Assembly: GCA_946183365.1 (NCBI GenBank)
Contig: CAMHAH010000003.1
Coordinates: forward strand, 1-64,000
Length of the DNA stretch: 64,000 nt
Direction of reading: 5' to 3'
DNA from: an uncultured Clostridia bacterium
Lineage (GTDB): Bacteria > Bacillota > Clostridia > Oscillospirales > Acutalibacteraceae
Shown here piece after piece: positions 52,856-62,249 of this stretch. Position numbers and translations under genes: made by a program. Below the pieces are notes generated by a model that saw only the letters and a list, made by a program, of their open reading frames with translations, was not told the origin of the DNA and did not search any database. The number at the start of each line of letters is the position of its first letter. The first letter of the stretch is position 1.

Positions 52856-54133
52856 TCACCTTTTTAGTATGTGATGTATGAACTGCTTTATATAATGCCA
52901 TTGGAAATACTGATAAGCAAAAATAGGCTTTCTTCGTGAGAGATAATCTTCGAAAAAAGCAGCGCCATGACAATACGCTTCATAAATATAATCAGCATAT
53001 TTGCAATACCAATCAACCATATACCAATGATATCCATACTCATTAACATACTTTTTCATGTATTTCTTTAAACACTGATTAATATAGTTTTCTTTATAGT
53101 ATTGTTTATCAGGTGCCTCCATTTCATTTTCGTCCGCATACTTTTTCAGCATTCCCTCATAAACGAACAAGCACGGTCCACTGAAATTGACCGGATATAG
53201 TGAAATAGAATCCACATTAACGGCGTCAAAGTGTTTTAATCTATTTATATCAACTTGATCATCATCATTTAAAGCTTGTTTTTCTATCAATACGACTCTC
53301 TTATCATCTTGTGCAAATAATACATTATGAGCTCCTGACCCTACAATAGAAGCACAAACATCTGCATTTCTGAGATAGAATATTAACTCAGATAAAGAGA
53401 TTTTTTCAGGAGCAATGATAGTATAACCGTTGTTTCTAAAGAAAGAATCGATCATTCCCATTCCAAATTCATATTCTTTTGCTTTAGGAAGATTACTCCT
53501 TGTTAAAAAAATCTTTTCATGCTTTTGCCAAGATGGATCAGCTTTAACGTTTTTTGCAACTGCTTCAAATATACTTTTGTATTCCTGTGAATAATATACG
53601 GTTCTCTTTCGGCTCAATTCAGGAACAACTATTTCTCTATATTTTGTGGGTCTATTGATTATTTCAACCTTATTCCAAACACCCAATAGTTGAAGGAATT
53701 CTTTGTAATTCCCCTTTATTTTTCGCTGCTCACTATAATCAATAAAGAATACATATTTATCAACAGTAGCATCGTTTTTAAAATAATACCACAGACGGCA
53801 GACGCCTTCAACTAAAAAATGACCCCATTGATCTACCATGTAACCACAATAGACTACCTTTTCGTCTTTTTGGTCATACTCCGAAAACTTATAAGATCCC
53901 TGAACTCTATTTTCAATTGATGACAAGGAACAATACTCTCCATTTTCATCAATCACGCCACCTCGACCAAATATCAGATTATCCCCGTCAAGTTTTTTAC
54001 ATGGCAATATAGTTGCATTCATAAGATTGAGAATCTTTAAGTCTTCACGACAATGAAAAGGCTGGTCATACCAGTCTTTTAAACTCTTAGCTTTCTTCGG
54101 ACGTAAATAACTGAAATCATGGTTGTAATTCAT
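52856..54133 (-). CDS. Glycosyltransferase family 61-like protein (DUF563)
   Basis: A 425-residue protein. GT61 hallmarks are the central KIFLTRSNLPKAKEYE-type block and the VCASIVGSGAHNVLFAQ stretch (about 283-299). The start has DFSYLRPKKAKSLKDW, very like the 58510-59814 paralogue (DYSYLRPQKAE). It probably adds a sugar to the surface glycan. No membrane anchor. The donor sugar cannot be told. Confidence 0.82.
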   Translation of the reverse strand: MNYNHDFSYLRPKKAKSLKDWYDQPFHCREDLKILNLMNATILPCKKLDGDNLIFGRGGVIDENGEYCSLSSIENRVQGSYKFSEYDQKDEKVVYCGYMVDQWGHFLVEGVCRLWYYFKNDATVDKYVFFIDYSEQRKIKGNYKEFLQLLGVWNKVEIINRPTKYREIVVPELSRKRTVYYSQEYKSIFEAVAKNVKADPSWQKHEKIFLTRSNLPKAKEYEFGMGMIDSFFRNNGYTIIAPEKISLSELIFYLRNADVCASIVGSGAHNVLFAQDDKRVVLIEKQALNDDDQVDINRLKHFDAVNVDSISLYPVNFSGPCLFVYEGMLKKYADENEMEAPDKQYYKENYINQCLKKYMKKYVNEYGYHWYMVDWYCKYADYIYEAYCHGAAFFEDYLSRRKPIFAYQYFQWHYIKQFIHHILKR

Positions 54134-54170
54134 TTTAAAAGCACTTTCTCCTTAATCAATTTAGCATTTT

Positions 54171-55301
54171 TCAACAATACTTCTTTCCAAATTCTTTTAT
54201 TGTATCAATAACTCTTTCAACATCTTCGCTAGATAAACTTTGATGTATCGGCAGACAGAGTGTATTATCAGCCACATAATCTGCATTAGGAAAATCCCCT
54301 CCGATTCCATAATAAGGAACTCTATGTAAAGGGAAATATCTATATGTCGTATAGATTCCTCTTTCTCGCAAATAACGCGCTAATTCATCACGCTTACCGT
54401 TCTTAGTCTGTATATGATAGAAATAGTATGAAGAATTACAATTCTCCTCCATCGAAAGAGGTAAATCTAACCAAGCTAAACTTTCAAGCCCTTTATTATA
54501 CATTTCATGGACTACTGCCCTCTTCTCCATAAACATAGGCAACTTTTTCAACTGCTCTAACGCCATAGCGGCTGTCACATTATTCATAATAGCTCTATGG
54601 CCGAAACAAGATATGTCAAATTCCCACCATTTTTGGGCAACGCTATTCTCATATCCGCTTTTTGCTTCTAATCCAAAATAGAGCCACTTATCTGCCTTCT
54701 CACGCAGTTCAGGATTTTTGAAATGAAGAATGGCACCATCGCCACAAACAAGTATCTTCATGGCGTCGAAAGACCACATTCCTATATCTCCAAAAGTACC
54801 AAGCGCTTTTCCTTTATAGGTTGAACACACACCCGCAGCACAGTCTTCAATCACCTTCAAGTTATAAGCATTCGCTAAAGTCATAATAGAGTCCATATCA
54901 CAAGGAATACCACCATAATGGAGCAAAAGAATCGCTTTGGTTTTTGAAGTGATTACCTTTTCAATATCTCTAGCTCTTGCATTCAAAGTTCTTTGATCAA
55001 CATCACATAGTACCATTTTAGACCTATTAGCACAGACAGCATTTCCGGCACCGACAAAGCTTATGGTAGGTACTATCACTTCATCACCGGGTTGGATGTC
55101 ACAAAGATGCATTGATGAGAACAATCCCTCGCTACAACAATTAGTTGATAATACTCTATCAGTTGTAGACCCTATATGCGCGGCATATGCTTTCTCAAAT
55201 TCAGTTACAAGATTTCCTTTTCCAATCCAGTTGGAATCAAAAACCTCTTTAATTCTATTCAGTTCTTCCTGACCAAGAGTAGGTTGCATTACATTTATCA
55301 T
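54171..55301 (-). CDS. DegT/DnrJ/EryC1-family sugar aminotransferase
   Basis: A 376-residue PLP enzyme. The PLP-lysine is in SFDAMKIL (Lys182) and the cofactor aspartate in IEDCAAG (Asp153). It overlaps rfbB by four bases, so it is likely to aminate the dTDP-4-keto-6-deoxyglucose made by RfbB, giving a 4-amino or related sugar, in competition with RfbC/RfbD. It has no acyltransferase or formyl partner directly beside it. Confidence 0.9.
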   Translation of the reverse strand: MINVMQPTLGQEELNRIKEVFDSNWIGKGNLVTEFEKAYAAHIGSTTDRVLSTNCCSEGLFSSMHLCDIQPGDEVIVPTISFVGAGNAVCANRSKMVLCDVDQRTLNARARDIEKVITSKTKAILLLHYGGIPCDMDSIMTLANAYNLKVIEDCAAGVCSTYKGKALGTFGDIGMWSFDAMKILVCGDGAILHFKNPELREKADKWLYFGLEAKSGYENSVAQKWWEFDISCFGHRAIMNNVTAAMALEQLKKLPMFMEKRAVVHEMYNKGLESLAWLDLPLSMEENCNSSYYFYHIQTKNGKRDELARYLRERGIYTTYRYFPLHRVPYYGIGGDFPNADYVADNTLCLPIHQSLSSEDVERVIDTIKEFGKKYC

Positions 55302-56341
55302 TTTGTTCCCCCATTTTTAATCTTTCTATTTCCATACATCTTTTCGTAGTAGTTTTGATACTCGCCGCTGATGATCTCCTGCCACCAGTCCTTGTTATCA
55401 AGATACCACTGAATGGTCTTTTTGATGCCGTCCTCAAACTTTGTCTCCGGCAGCCAGCCCAGTTCATTATGGATCTTTGTCGGGTCGATCGCGTATCTGA
55501 GATCGTGGCCCTTGCGGTCGGTAACATAAGTAATCAGGCTCTCAGGCTTGTTGAGTTCCTTACAAATCAGCTTGACAATGTCGATATTCGCCATCTCATT
55601 ATGACCGCCGACGTTGTAGATCTCGCCGACTCTGCCCTTGTGGATAATCAGGTCGATCGCCTTGCAGTGATCCTCGACATACAGCCAGTCACGAACATTT
55701 TCGCCCTTACCGTAAACCGGCAGAGGCTTGTCCGCGAGAGCGTTAGCGATCATCAAAGGGATCAGCTTCTCCGGGAAATGATAAGGTCCGTAGTTGTTGG
55801 AGCAGCGGCTCACAGTTACCGGCAGCCCATAGGTGCGGTAATAAGCAAGCGCCAATAAATCTGCTCCCGCCTTGGACGAGCTGTACGGTGAACTTGTGTG
55901 TATAGGTGTTTCCTCCGTGAAGAAAAGGTCAGGTCGGTCAAGCGGCAGATCGCCGTATACCTCGTCGGTAGAAACCTGATGATAACGCTGAATCCCGTAT
56001 TTTCGGCAGGCGTCCATCAGCACCTGTGTACCGAGAATATTCGTCTGCAAAAAGATCTCCGGATTCTCAATGGAACGGTCAACATGGCTTTCCGCAGCGA
56101 AGTTGACCACCATATCCGGATGCTCCTCTTCAAAGAGCTTGAACACCGCTTCTCTGTCACAGATATCCGCCTTGACAAAGTGGAAATTCGGGTTGTCCAT
56201 CACGGATTTCAGCGTGCTGAGATTGCCCGCATAAGTCAGCTTGTCCAAGCAGATGATGCGGTAATCCGGATGCTCTTTCAAAATATGAAAAATGAAGTTG
56301 GAGCCGATAAAGCCGGCGCCGCCTGTTACGATTATTGTCAT
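55298..56341 (-). CDS. rfbB: dTDP-glucose 4,6-dehydratase
   Basis: A 347-residue SDR with GGAGFIGSNF (7-16), HQVSTDEVYGDL and the catalytic YSSSKAGAD, then RCSNNYGPYHFPEKLIP. It forms dTDP-4-keto-6-deoxyglucose. It follows rfbA by four bases and overlaps the aminotransferase gene (ATGA). Confidence 0.96.
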   Translation of the reverse strand: MTIIVTGGAGFIGSNFIFHILKEHPDYRIICLDKLTYAGNLSTLKSVMDNPNFHFVKADICDREAVFKLFEEEHPDMVVNFAAESHVDRSIENPEIFLQTNILGTQVLMDACRKYGIQRYHQVSTDEVYGDLPLDRPDLFFTEETPIHTSSPYSSSKAGADLLALAYYRTYGLPVTVSRCSNNYGPYHFPEKLIPLMIANALADKPLPVYGKGENVRDWLYVEDHCKAIDLIIHKGRVGEIYNVGGHNEMANIDIVKLICKELNKPESLITYVTDRKGHDLRYAIDPTKIHNELGWLPETKFEDGIKKTIQWYLDNKDWWQEIISGEYQNYYEKMYGNRKIKNGGTK

Positions 56342-56345
56342 TCTT

Positions 56346-57242
56346 TTACCTCAGTTCGTCTATGTATTTGCCGTCCAGTACGTCCTTCAAATACTGACCG
56401 TACTGATTCTTTTTCAAAACCTCATAAACTTCGAGAACGTCGTCCTTCGAGATCCACCCATTGAGATAGGCGATCTCCTCCAAACAGGCGATCTTACGGT
56501 GCTGATGATCCTCCATCGTCTTGACGAAGTTGGTCGCCTCAACTAAGCTCTCGTGCGTACCGGTATCGAGCCATGTAAAGCCCTGGCCAAGCAACTCCAC
56601 ATTGAGCGTGTTGTTCTCCAGATAAATACGGTTGAGGTCGGTGATCTCCAACTCACCGCGTTTTGACGGTTTCAAGCCCTTTGCGTATTCAACAACCTTG
56701 TTGTCATAGAAATATAAACCTGTTACGCAGTAATTAGTCTTCGGATGCTCAGGCTTTTCTTCAATGGATACAGCTATGCCGTTATGGTCAAATTCAACGA
56801 TGCCGAAGCGCTCAGGATCATCAACATAGTATCCGAAGATAGTAGCGCCTCTGCCTTCTTCAGCGTTCTTCACAGCAGTCTGCAGTCTTTTCTTCAGACC
56901 ATGTCCGGCAAAAATATTATCGCCGAGAACCATCGCAACGCAATCATCTCCGATAAAGCCTGAGCCGATAATGAACGCCTGTGCCAATCCGTCCGGTGAG
57001 GGCTGAATTGCATATGAAAGATGAACGCCAAACTGGTGTCCATCACCCAATAACGCCTCAAATCGCGGAGTGTCCTGCGGTGTGGAAATAATCAGTATCT
57101 CGCGGATACCTGCGTTCATCAGCACCGATAACGGATAATAGATCATTGGTTTGTCATATATCGGCAACAATTGTTTTGATGTTACTTTTGTTAAAGGATA
57201 TAGGCGTGTACCTGACCCGCCTGCAAGAATGATTCCCTTCAT
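56346..57242 (-). CDS. rfbA: Glucose-1-phosphate thymidylyltransferase
   Basis: A 298-residue Rml[12 protein letters not shown] (8-18), [24 protein letters not shown] and WLDTGTH are all present. It activates glucose-1-phosphate as dTDP-glucose. The gene starts the rfbA-rfbB-aminotransferase run; 63 bases separate it from the acyltransferase relic. Confidence 0.96.
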   Translation of the reverse strand: MKGIILAGGSGTRLYPLTKVTSKQLLPIYDKPMIYYPLSVLMNAGIREILIISTPQDTPRFEALLGDGHQFGVHLSYAIQPSPDGLAQAFIIGSGFIGDDCVAMVLGDNIFAGHGLKKRLQTAVKNAEEGRGATIFGYYVDDPERFGIVEFDHNGIAVSIEEKPEHPKTNYCVTGLYFYDNKVVEYAKGLKPSKRGELEITDLNRIYLENNTLNVELLGQGFTWLDTGTHESLVEATNFVKTMEDHQHRKIACLEEIAYLNGWISKDDVLEVYEVLKKNQYGQYLKDVLDGKYIDELR

Positions 57243-57305
57243 AGCTTTTTCCTTTTTGATTATTCAATATTAGCAAAAACCAGCAAAATCTTTACAGCAT
57301 CCCAC

Positions 57306-58350
57306 TCATCGTCTATGTTTAACACTTCTAATAATCCCATCCACTCCAGCGCTGACCAACAAAGATAATAATAGTGTTAATAATGATAAGACAAAAAGAT
57401 TGACATATTGTAATCCACAATAGCTAAACAAAACTCTGATCAATGCTATTATCGGGAAATGAAACAAATAAATCCAAACCACATATCTTTCGCCGATTAA
57501 AGCAATAATGCTAAACATTTCATTCGGTTCTTTATAAGCAAAAGCACTGTAAAAAAACAGGAATATTCCAATCGAGTAAAAAGGAGTTACAATAAAAAAC
57601 TCGCCATTGGTACAGAGAGAAAAATGCAATTCTACTCTGAATTCAACAAATGAAACACATAATAGTATAACTGATAGAAATAATATCGTAAACCTGTACT
57701 TTATTATTCTTTCCAGATTAAAGCGCCTTAACAAACTACCTATACAAAAATACGGTATCCCGACTGTTAAAAAGTTTCTGTAATAACAGTAACTTGCTTC
57801 AGCACTGAAATTCGCTCCGAATAATTGTTGAGAAAAGCATTCAATCACAAAACCGCAAATCAATAGAACCGGTGAAATATAATACAGCACCTTAAATATC
57901 CCAATTTTTCTGAAGATAAAGGCAATCACCAAAACATAAAGCAGCGCGTTAAGATACCAAATATGATCCGAACCAAAACGACCGTCAATCATACCGTTAT
58001 TAAACAATAACAGCCGAAACATTTTCCTTGTTGAAAAACAAGACAACAGCCAATCAACAACACTGTTGCCACTGACCAAGCAATCAATAATATTGAGAAA
58101 TACCAGTACTGCATTAGCAATGAGAATTAATATTATAACTTTTTTAATCTGCGAAACATCTCTTTTAGCTAACAGATGAATGATAAAAGAACCCTGTTAT
58201 CATAAAAAAACACGGTACGGCAAAACGGCAGATCGGATCTAAATCAATTGAGAAACAACTCTTCAGTGCACCTGTATGTAATAATATGATAAAAGTAATG
58301 CAAAACGCTTTTAATATATCTAATCCGTAAATCCTATTTCTTGATTGCAT
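57306..58350 (-). pseudogene. Acyltransferase-3 family membrane protein, frameshifted
   Basis: The first 61 codons (58165-58350) read RIYGLDILKAFCITFIILLHTG, the opening of acyltransferase-3 (OafA-like) proteins, and end at a TAA. The family continues in another frame from the same place (AKRDVSQIKKVIILILIANA), joining an open frame at 57306-58079 with many membrane segments. A single base near 58170 separates them. As one protein it would be about 345 residues, slightly short but complete. It may be a genuine null allele, phase variation or a sequencing error; no simple repeat tract is seen at the break. It would O-acetylate the glycan. Confidence 0.78.
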
Positions 58351-58509
58351 ATATTTACCTTACCTTATCTTTTCTCATCATTTTATCTGCAAAAACAATT
58401 AAAGAATTATACCTGATACAGCATAAATTGATTAGAACTTGCTTTCTCCAATAGAGTCACATGACACCTCGTTGACAATACCCAGACGCCACAAACACCT
58501 TAAAAAGGA

Positions 58510-59814
58510 TTACTCATTAAAAAGCTTTCTAAACAATCTGACTATATATGAAAAAGGTGACTTTTGACTGGTCTTATACGGTTTTTGTTCTTTCAAATAA
58601 GCACCAAAGAATTCCTCGCCTTCATAATATGCTTCAAATATCACATTCACATATTTTTGCATCCACTCAGGCATATATAAACACATATGATATTCTAATC
58701 TATACGCTCTCATATATTTCTTTAATAATTGTTGTTTATTTGCTTCATTTAAAAAACAATCATCCGGCGCTGTCATTTTGTTGTCATTGGCAAATCTTTT
58801 AAAATATTCATTCCACGCAAAAATAAACGGACCGTTAGACAACAATACCGGATACAAAGAAATGTTTGCGTCGACATAAGTAATATTACAGTTAAGCATT
58901 TTGTCAGTATCTGGCTGAAAGAAATTGAACAACGCATTTCGCTCAATAATAATAAGTTGTTTAGATTGTGCTTGTCCTTGAGCAAACAACAAATTATGAG
59001 GCAATGTACCGGATATACACGCAATTATATCTGCATTATCCATATAAGCAATCATTTCATCTAAAGTAACATTCTCCGGTGAGATAACTTTATAGCCATT
59101 TTTAGAAAAGAAGTTGTCCAACATATCTACGCCGGATTCAAACGAAGTAGACTTTTTCAATTGTGAACGTGTCAAGAAAATCTTCTGTGCCTTGTCAATA
59201 TTCACATTATTGATATTTTGGTGGATAAGATCAAAGGTTTTGAGATAATTGTCGGTATAATACTCCGACTGAATGTAGCTTACTTCAGGAATGATAACAC
59301 ATTTATATGTCGTGGGAGCAGAAACAATTGAAACTTTATCAAGTATGCCTAATCGCTCTAAAATCAACTTGAAATTTCCGCTCAATTCAAACGGTGATTT
59401 TTCATCCGTGAAGAACACATACTCTTGCACATCGGGATTATTTTCTAAAACATACCATAACCGAGGCAGACAGAAAGCAATAAACTCTCCCCAATGTTGT
59501 CTAAAATATCCGCAATATACAACCGTCTTCTCCAAAAAAACTGTATTATCCGGAGAATACCCAAACTCAATTATTTTTGATATACCTGAATCCTCAATGT
59601 ATTGTTTTTTTGAGTCTAATATTCCGCCAAGACCCCAGACTAATCTTCCCTTTTCATCTTTCCGCAAGGGTAATATGGTAGCGTTCTCGAACTTTTTAAC
59701 TTTCAAACTGCTTTTCTTCACTAATCCTTTTCCATGAAAGCTCTTTACCATTTCTGCTTTTTGAGGACGGAGATAAGAATAATCAAATCTTTCATTTATT
59801 TGTTTGTCAACCAT
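58510..59814 (-). CDS. Glycosyltransferase family 61-like protein, second copy
   Basis: This 434-residue paralogue of the gene at 52856-54133 has the same order of blocks: DYSYLRPQKAE, then KIFLTRSQLKKSTSFES, then IACISGTLPHNLLFAQ. It is clearly diverged from it and so likely transfers a different sugar. There is no membrane segment. The 160-base gap before it (58351-58509) has nothing else. Confidence 0.82.
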   Translation of the reverse strand: MVDKQINERFDYSYLRPQKAEMVKSFHGKGLVKKSSLKVKKFENATILPLRKDEKGRLVWGLGGILDSKKQYIEDSGISKIIEFGYSPDNTVFLEKTVVYCGYFRQHWGEFIAFCLPRLWYVLENNPDVQEYVFFTDEKSPFELSGNFKLILERLGILDKVSIVSAPTTYKCVIIPEVSYIQSEYYTDNYLKTFDLIHQNINNVNIDKAQKIFLTRSQLKKSTSFESGVDMLDNFFSKNGYKVISPENVTLDEMIAYMDNADIIACISGTLPHNLLFAQGQAQSKQLIIIERNALFNFFQPDTDKMLNCNITYVDANISLYPVLLSNGPFIFAWNEYFKRFANDNKMTAPDDCFLNEANKQQLLKKYMRAYRLEYHMCLYMPEWMQKYVNVIFEAYYEGEEFFGAYLKEQKPYKTSQKSPFSYIVRLFRKLFNE

Positions 59815-59905
59815 GTTTTGCTGCCCCTTATTAGTTATATCATCTCTCTTATGAGAAAACCTGAATAATCCTTCATCAATTATTAAGCACTGGGTTTACA
59901 AATCG

Positions 59906-60868
59906 CTAATCCAATTTGTTTATCCTTTTATATACTCCTGGAAAAGCAGAAAAAACCATAAATCGCGTTCTCGTTTTCAACGAGAACAAACTATATCGCA
60001 TAATGATTCTCAGTGAAGCCTTTATATATAAATTCGCTTGTTTTATATGTTCTTTTTCGCTCTGTGAATAAGCATAATATCTATATACGAATGCAGATTC
60101 GATCGCCGACCTCACCCAGTATTCTTTATCAATACTATCATCATAAAATTCGGCTTTTTGTATATAGCACTTTATTGTACTGCTGCGAGCGGGTAAAAAA
60201 TTATGTGTATGCGTCGCAGAATTCGTACGAATAAAGTAATAATACAAAGGGTAATCAATAATTACCGCGTTCTTCTCCCGGTTATTCCACATAACCTCAT
60301 TGTTAAATACACCATCTTCATATACTTCTAAATTAACAGAGAATCTGATGCATGAAATTATACTTTTTCTGTATAGTCTTGCCCAACAATTCAGAGAAAG
60401 CTCCGTATTCAATAATTCCACCATTGCGCATTGTTTGCTTTCAAGCTGAAGAATATCAATCGGTGATGACTTATATTCCTCAGAAAACCTCTCCCACTTG
60501 CATAAAACAACATCGGCAGAACGACTGTTTATTGTTCGATATAGGACATTAAAGTATTGACTGTGTATACAATCATCCGCATCGATAAACGCAACATATT
60601 CACCCGAACACATATCCAATCCAATGTTCCTTGCCTTTGAGACACCTCCATGCTTGGTATCAATCACGACTATTCGATTATCTTTACGGGCATATTCAAG
60701 TAAAACATCAAGCCCTTTATCAGTACTTCCGTCGTTAATGCAGAGTATTTCCAAATCAGGATAGTCATTCGTTATGATAGAATCAAGGCAACGACTGATA
60801 TACTTCTCAACATTATAGACAGGAACTATTACAGATATTTTATTTTTGTCAACAAAATCATGGATCAT
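59906..60868 (-). CDS. Family 2 glycosyltransferase
   Basis: A 320-residue GT-A protein: VIVPVYNVEKYISRCLDSI, then CINDGSTDKGLD, KARNIGLD and the DxD equivalent FIDADD. It adds a sugar to the growing glycan at the inner membrane face. The start is unclear: I take the ATG just before HDFVDKNK; a TTG 19 codons earlier opens the frame. Confidence 0.88.
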   Translation of the reverse strand: MIHDFVDKNKISVIVPVYNVEKYISRCLDSIITNDYPDLEILCINDGSTDKGLDVLLEYARKDNRIVVIDTKHGGVSKARNIGLDMCSGEYVAFIDADDCIHSQYFNVLYRTINSRSADVVLCKWERFSEEYKSSPIDILQLESKQCAMVELLNTELSLNCWARLYRKSIISCIRFSVNLEVYEDGVFNNEVMWNNREKNAVIIDYPLYYYFIRTNSATHTHNFLPARSSTIKCYIQKAEFYDDSIDKEYWVRSAIESAFVYRYYAYSQSEKEHIKQANLYIKASLRIIMRYSLFSLKTRTRFMVFSAFPGVYKRINKLD

Positions 60869-60953
60869 TAGGTCACTGCTAAGGAATTGGTCCCCTATCG
60901 TAGGAGCTCCTTTTTGCTCAATCAATTTGTCAACCCCGTTTTTTTGATTACAA

Positions 60954-62141
60954 CTATATCCCTATCTTTCGATAGAAATCATTCAATTCAATTATATCAT
61001 TTTTATTTGTTTTAAGTATTTCTTTGCTTTCTTCCAGATAACCCGCAGTAGTGCCCTTCTTCTTGAAAAAGCGATGCACCCATGCAACCGGCAGCAGCCA
61101 TGGTCTTCCATCCAGATAGGTATATCTGCTCTTGATGGTATCAGCAGAAGGAAAGGCTCGTTTCAGAAGGGTATCGGCTCTCTTAACAGAGCCGCCCTTT
61201 GAATTCTTTCTCACTTCTGATAATTTTGCCGCCTTGCTGTTATGACCAAACACACCGCCGTTGAGAGTAAAGGTCAGGAACTCGTCCATAAACGCATTAT
61301 CGACAGCTTTCAGCGAAATCGGACTCTTGATCTCAAACCATTTCTCGACCGCCGTAAAGACAGTGTTCACAAATCTGTCGAGTCTCAGCGTATGGACTTC
61401 CTGCTGAAAATGCTCCCAATCTATCTGTTCGCGATAAGCTCGAAGGTAAAACGCAATATCCAGATACATTCGAATCCCCGCGCCGGAGCCGTATAAATGC
61501 TTTGCGATATGCATCAAAAGATACAGCAAATGATACTCGGGATCCAGCGTATAAGTATGCTGATCAACATAAACTGTATGCTTCCAGAAATCTCTGAAAT
61601 ACCCCTGATAATCAGCATTGTTGTTCAGGTTGGAATCAAGAAGCTCCGTATGGATCTCATAATGCTCGTTGTTCTTCTCATAAGAGTACACAGGCTCCCA
61701 ATCCTCGAGCGGACGATAACCGTTTTTTAGCATCAAAGCATTGCATTTTCCACGGCTTTCCCGCCTGATGGCGAAGTCGATGTCACCGTATGTGCGCAGC
61801 TCAGGCACCGTATACAGATCCTTGACGATGTATCCCTTGAACAGCAAATGATCGATCCCGCTCTTGTTCAAAAGATCGATCAGCGATTTCATATCCTCAT
61901 CACGCATCGTTGTGATAGTGATGGTAGAGAGAAAATCATTCTCATATTTCCTGCGAATCTCCGCAGGAACACCGTCCGCATCCGCTTGCTGAAACACATA
62001 ACCGATAATGCCGGAGACAGAATTGATCTCAGCTAAACGATTGAACTTCTTCCAGTCAATATCTACAGGAATATCGATATTCTGTTGATTATTGAGAAAG
62101 GCTCTCAGTATATTGAGAATTGCCTGCTGACTACTAATCAT
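60954..62141 (-). CDS. Nucleotidyltransferase-family protein (NTP_transf_5 type)
   Basis: A 395-residue protein. LLFKGYIVKDLYTVPELRTYGDIDFAIRR (about residues 95-125, broken here by description: key residues GD-x-D) is the nucleotidyltransferase core. Members of this family lie in capsule and exopolysaccharide loci; activity is unproven. It precedes the GT2 gene. Confidence 0.72.
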   Translation of the reverse strand: MISSQQAILNILRAFLNNQQNIDIPVDIDWKKFNRLAEINSVSGIIGYVFQQADADGVPAEIRRKYENDFLSTITITTMRDEDMKSLIDLLNKSGIDHLLFKGYIVKDLYTVPELRTYGDIDFAIRRESRGKCNALMLKNGYRPLEDWEPVYSYEKNNEHYEIHTELLDSNLNNNADYQGYFRDFWKHTVYVDQHTYTLDPEYHLLYLLMHIAKHLYGSGAGIRMYLDIAFYLRAYREQIDWEHFQQEVHTLRLDRFVNTVFTAVEKWFEIKSPISLKAVDNAFMDEFLTFTLNGGVFGHNSKAAKLSEVRKNSKGGSVKRADTLLKRAFPSADTIKSRYTYLDGRPWLLPVAWVHRFFKKKGTTAGYLEESKEILKTNKNDIIELNDFYRKIGI

Positions 62142-62249
62142 AGAAATCCTATTATCCCATAATGTTGATATCGTTAATCATTAATCAAAAAACAGTCTTA
62201 TATCATTAGATAATTGCAAATAAATTCACTCACGAGACCCCATCACGTT

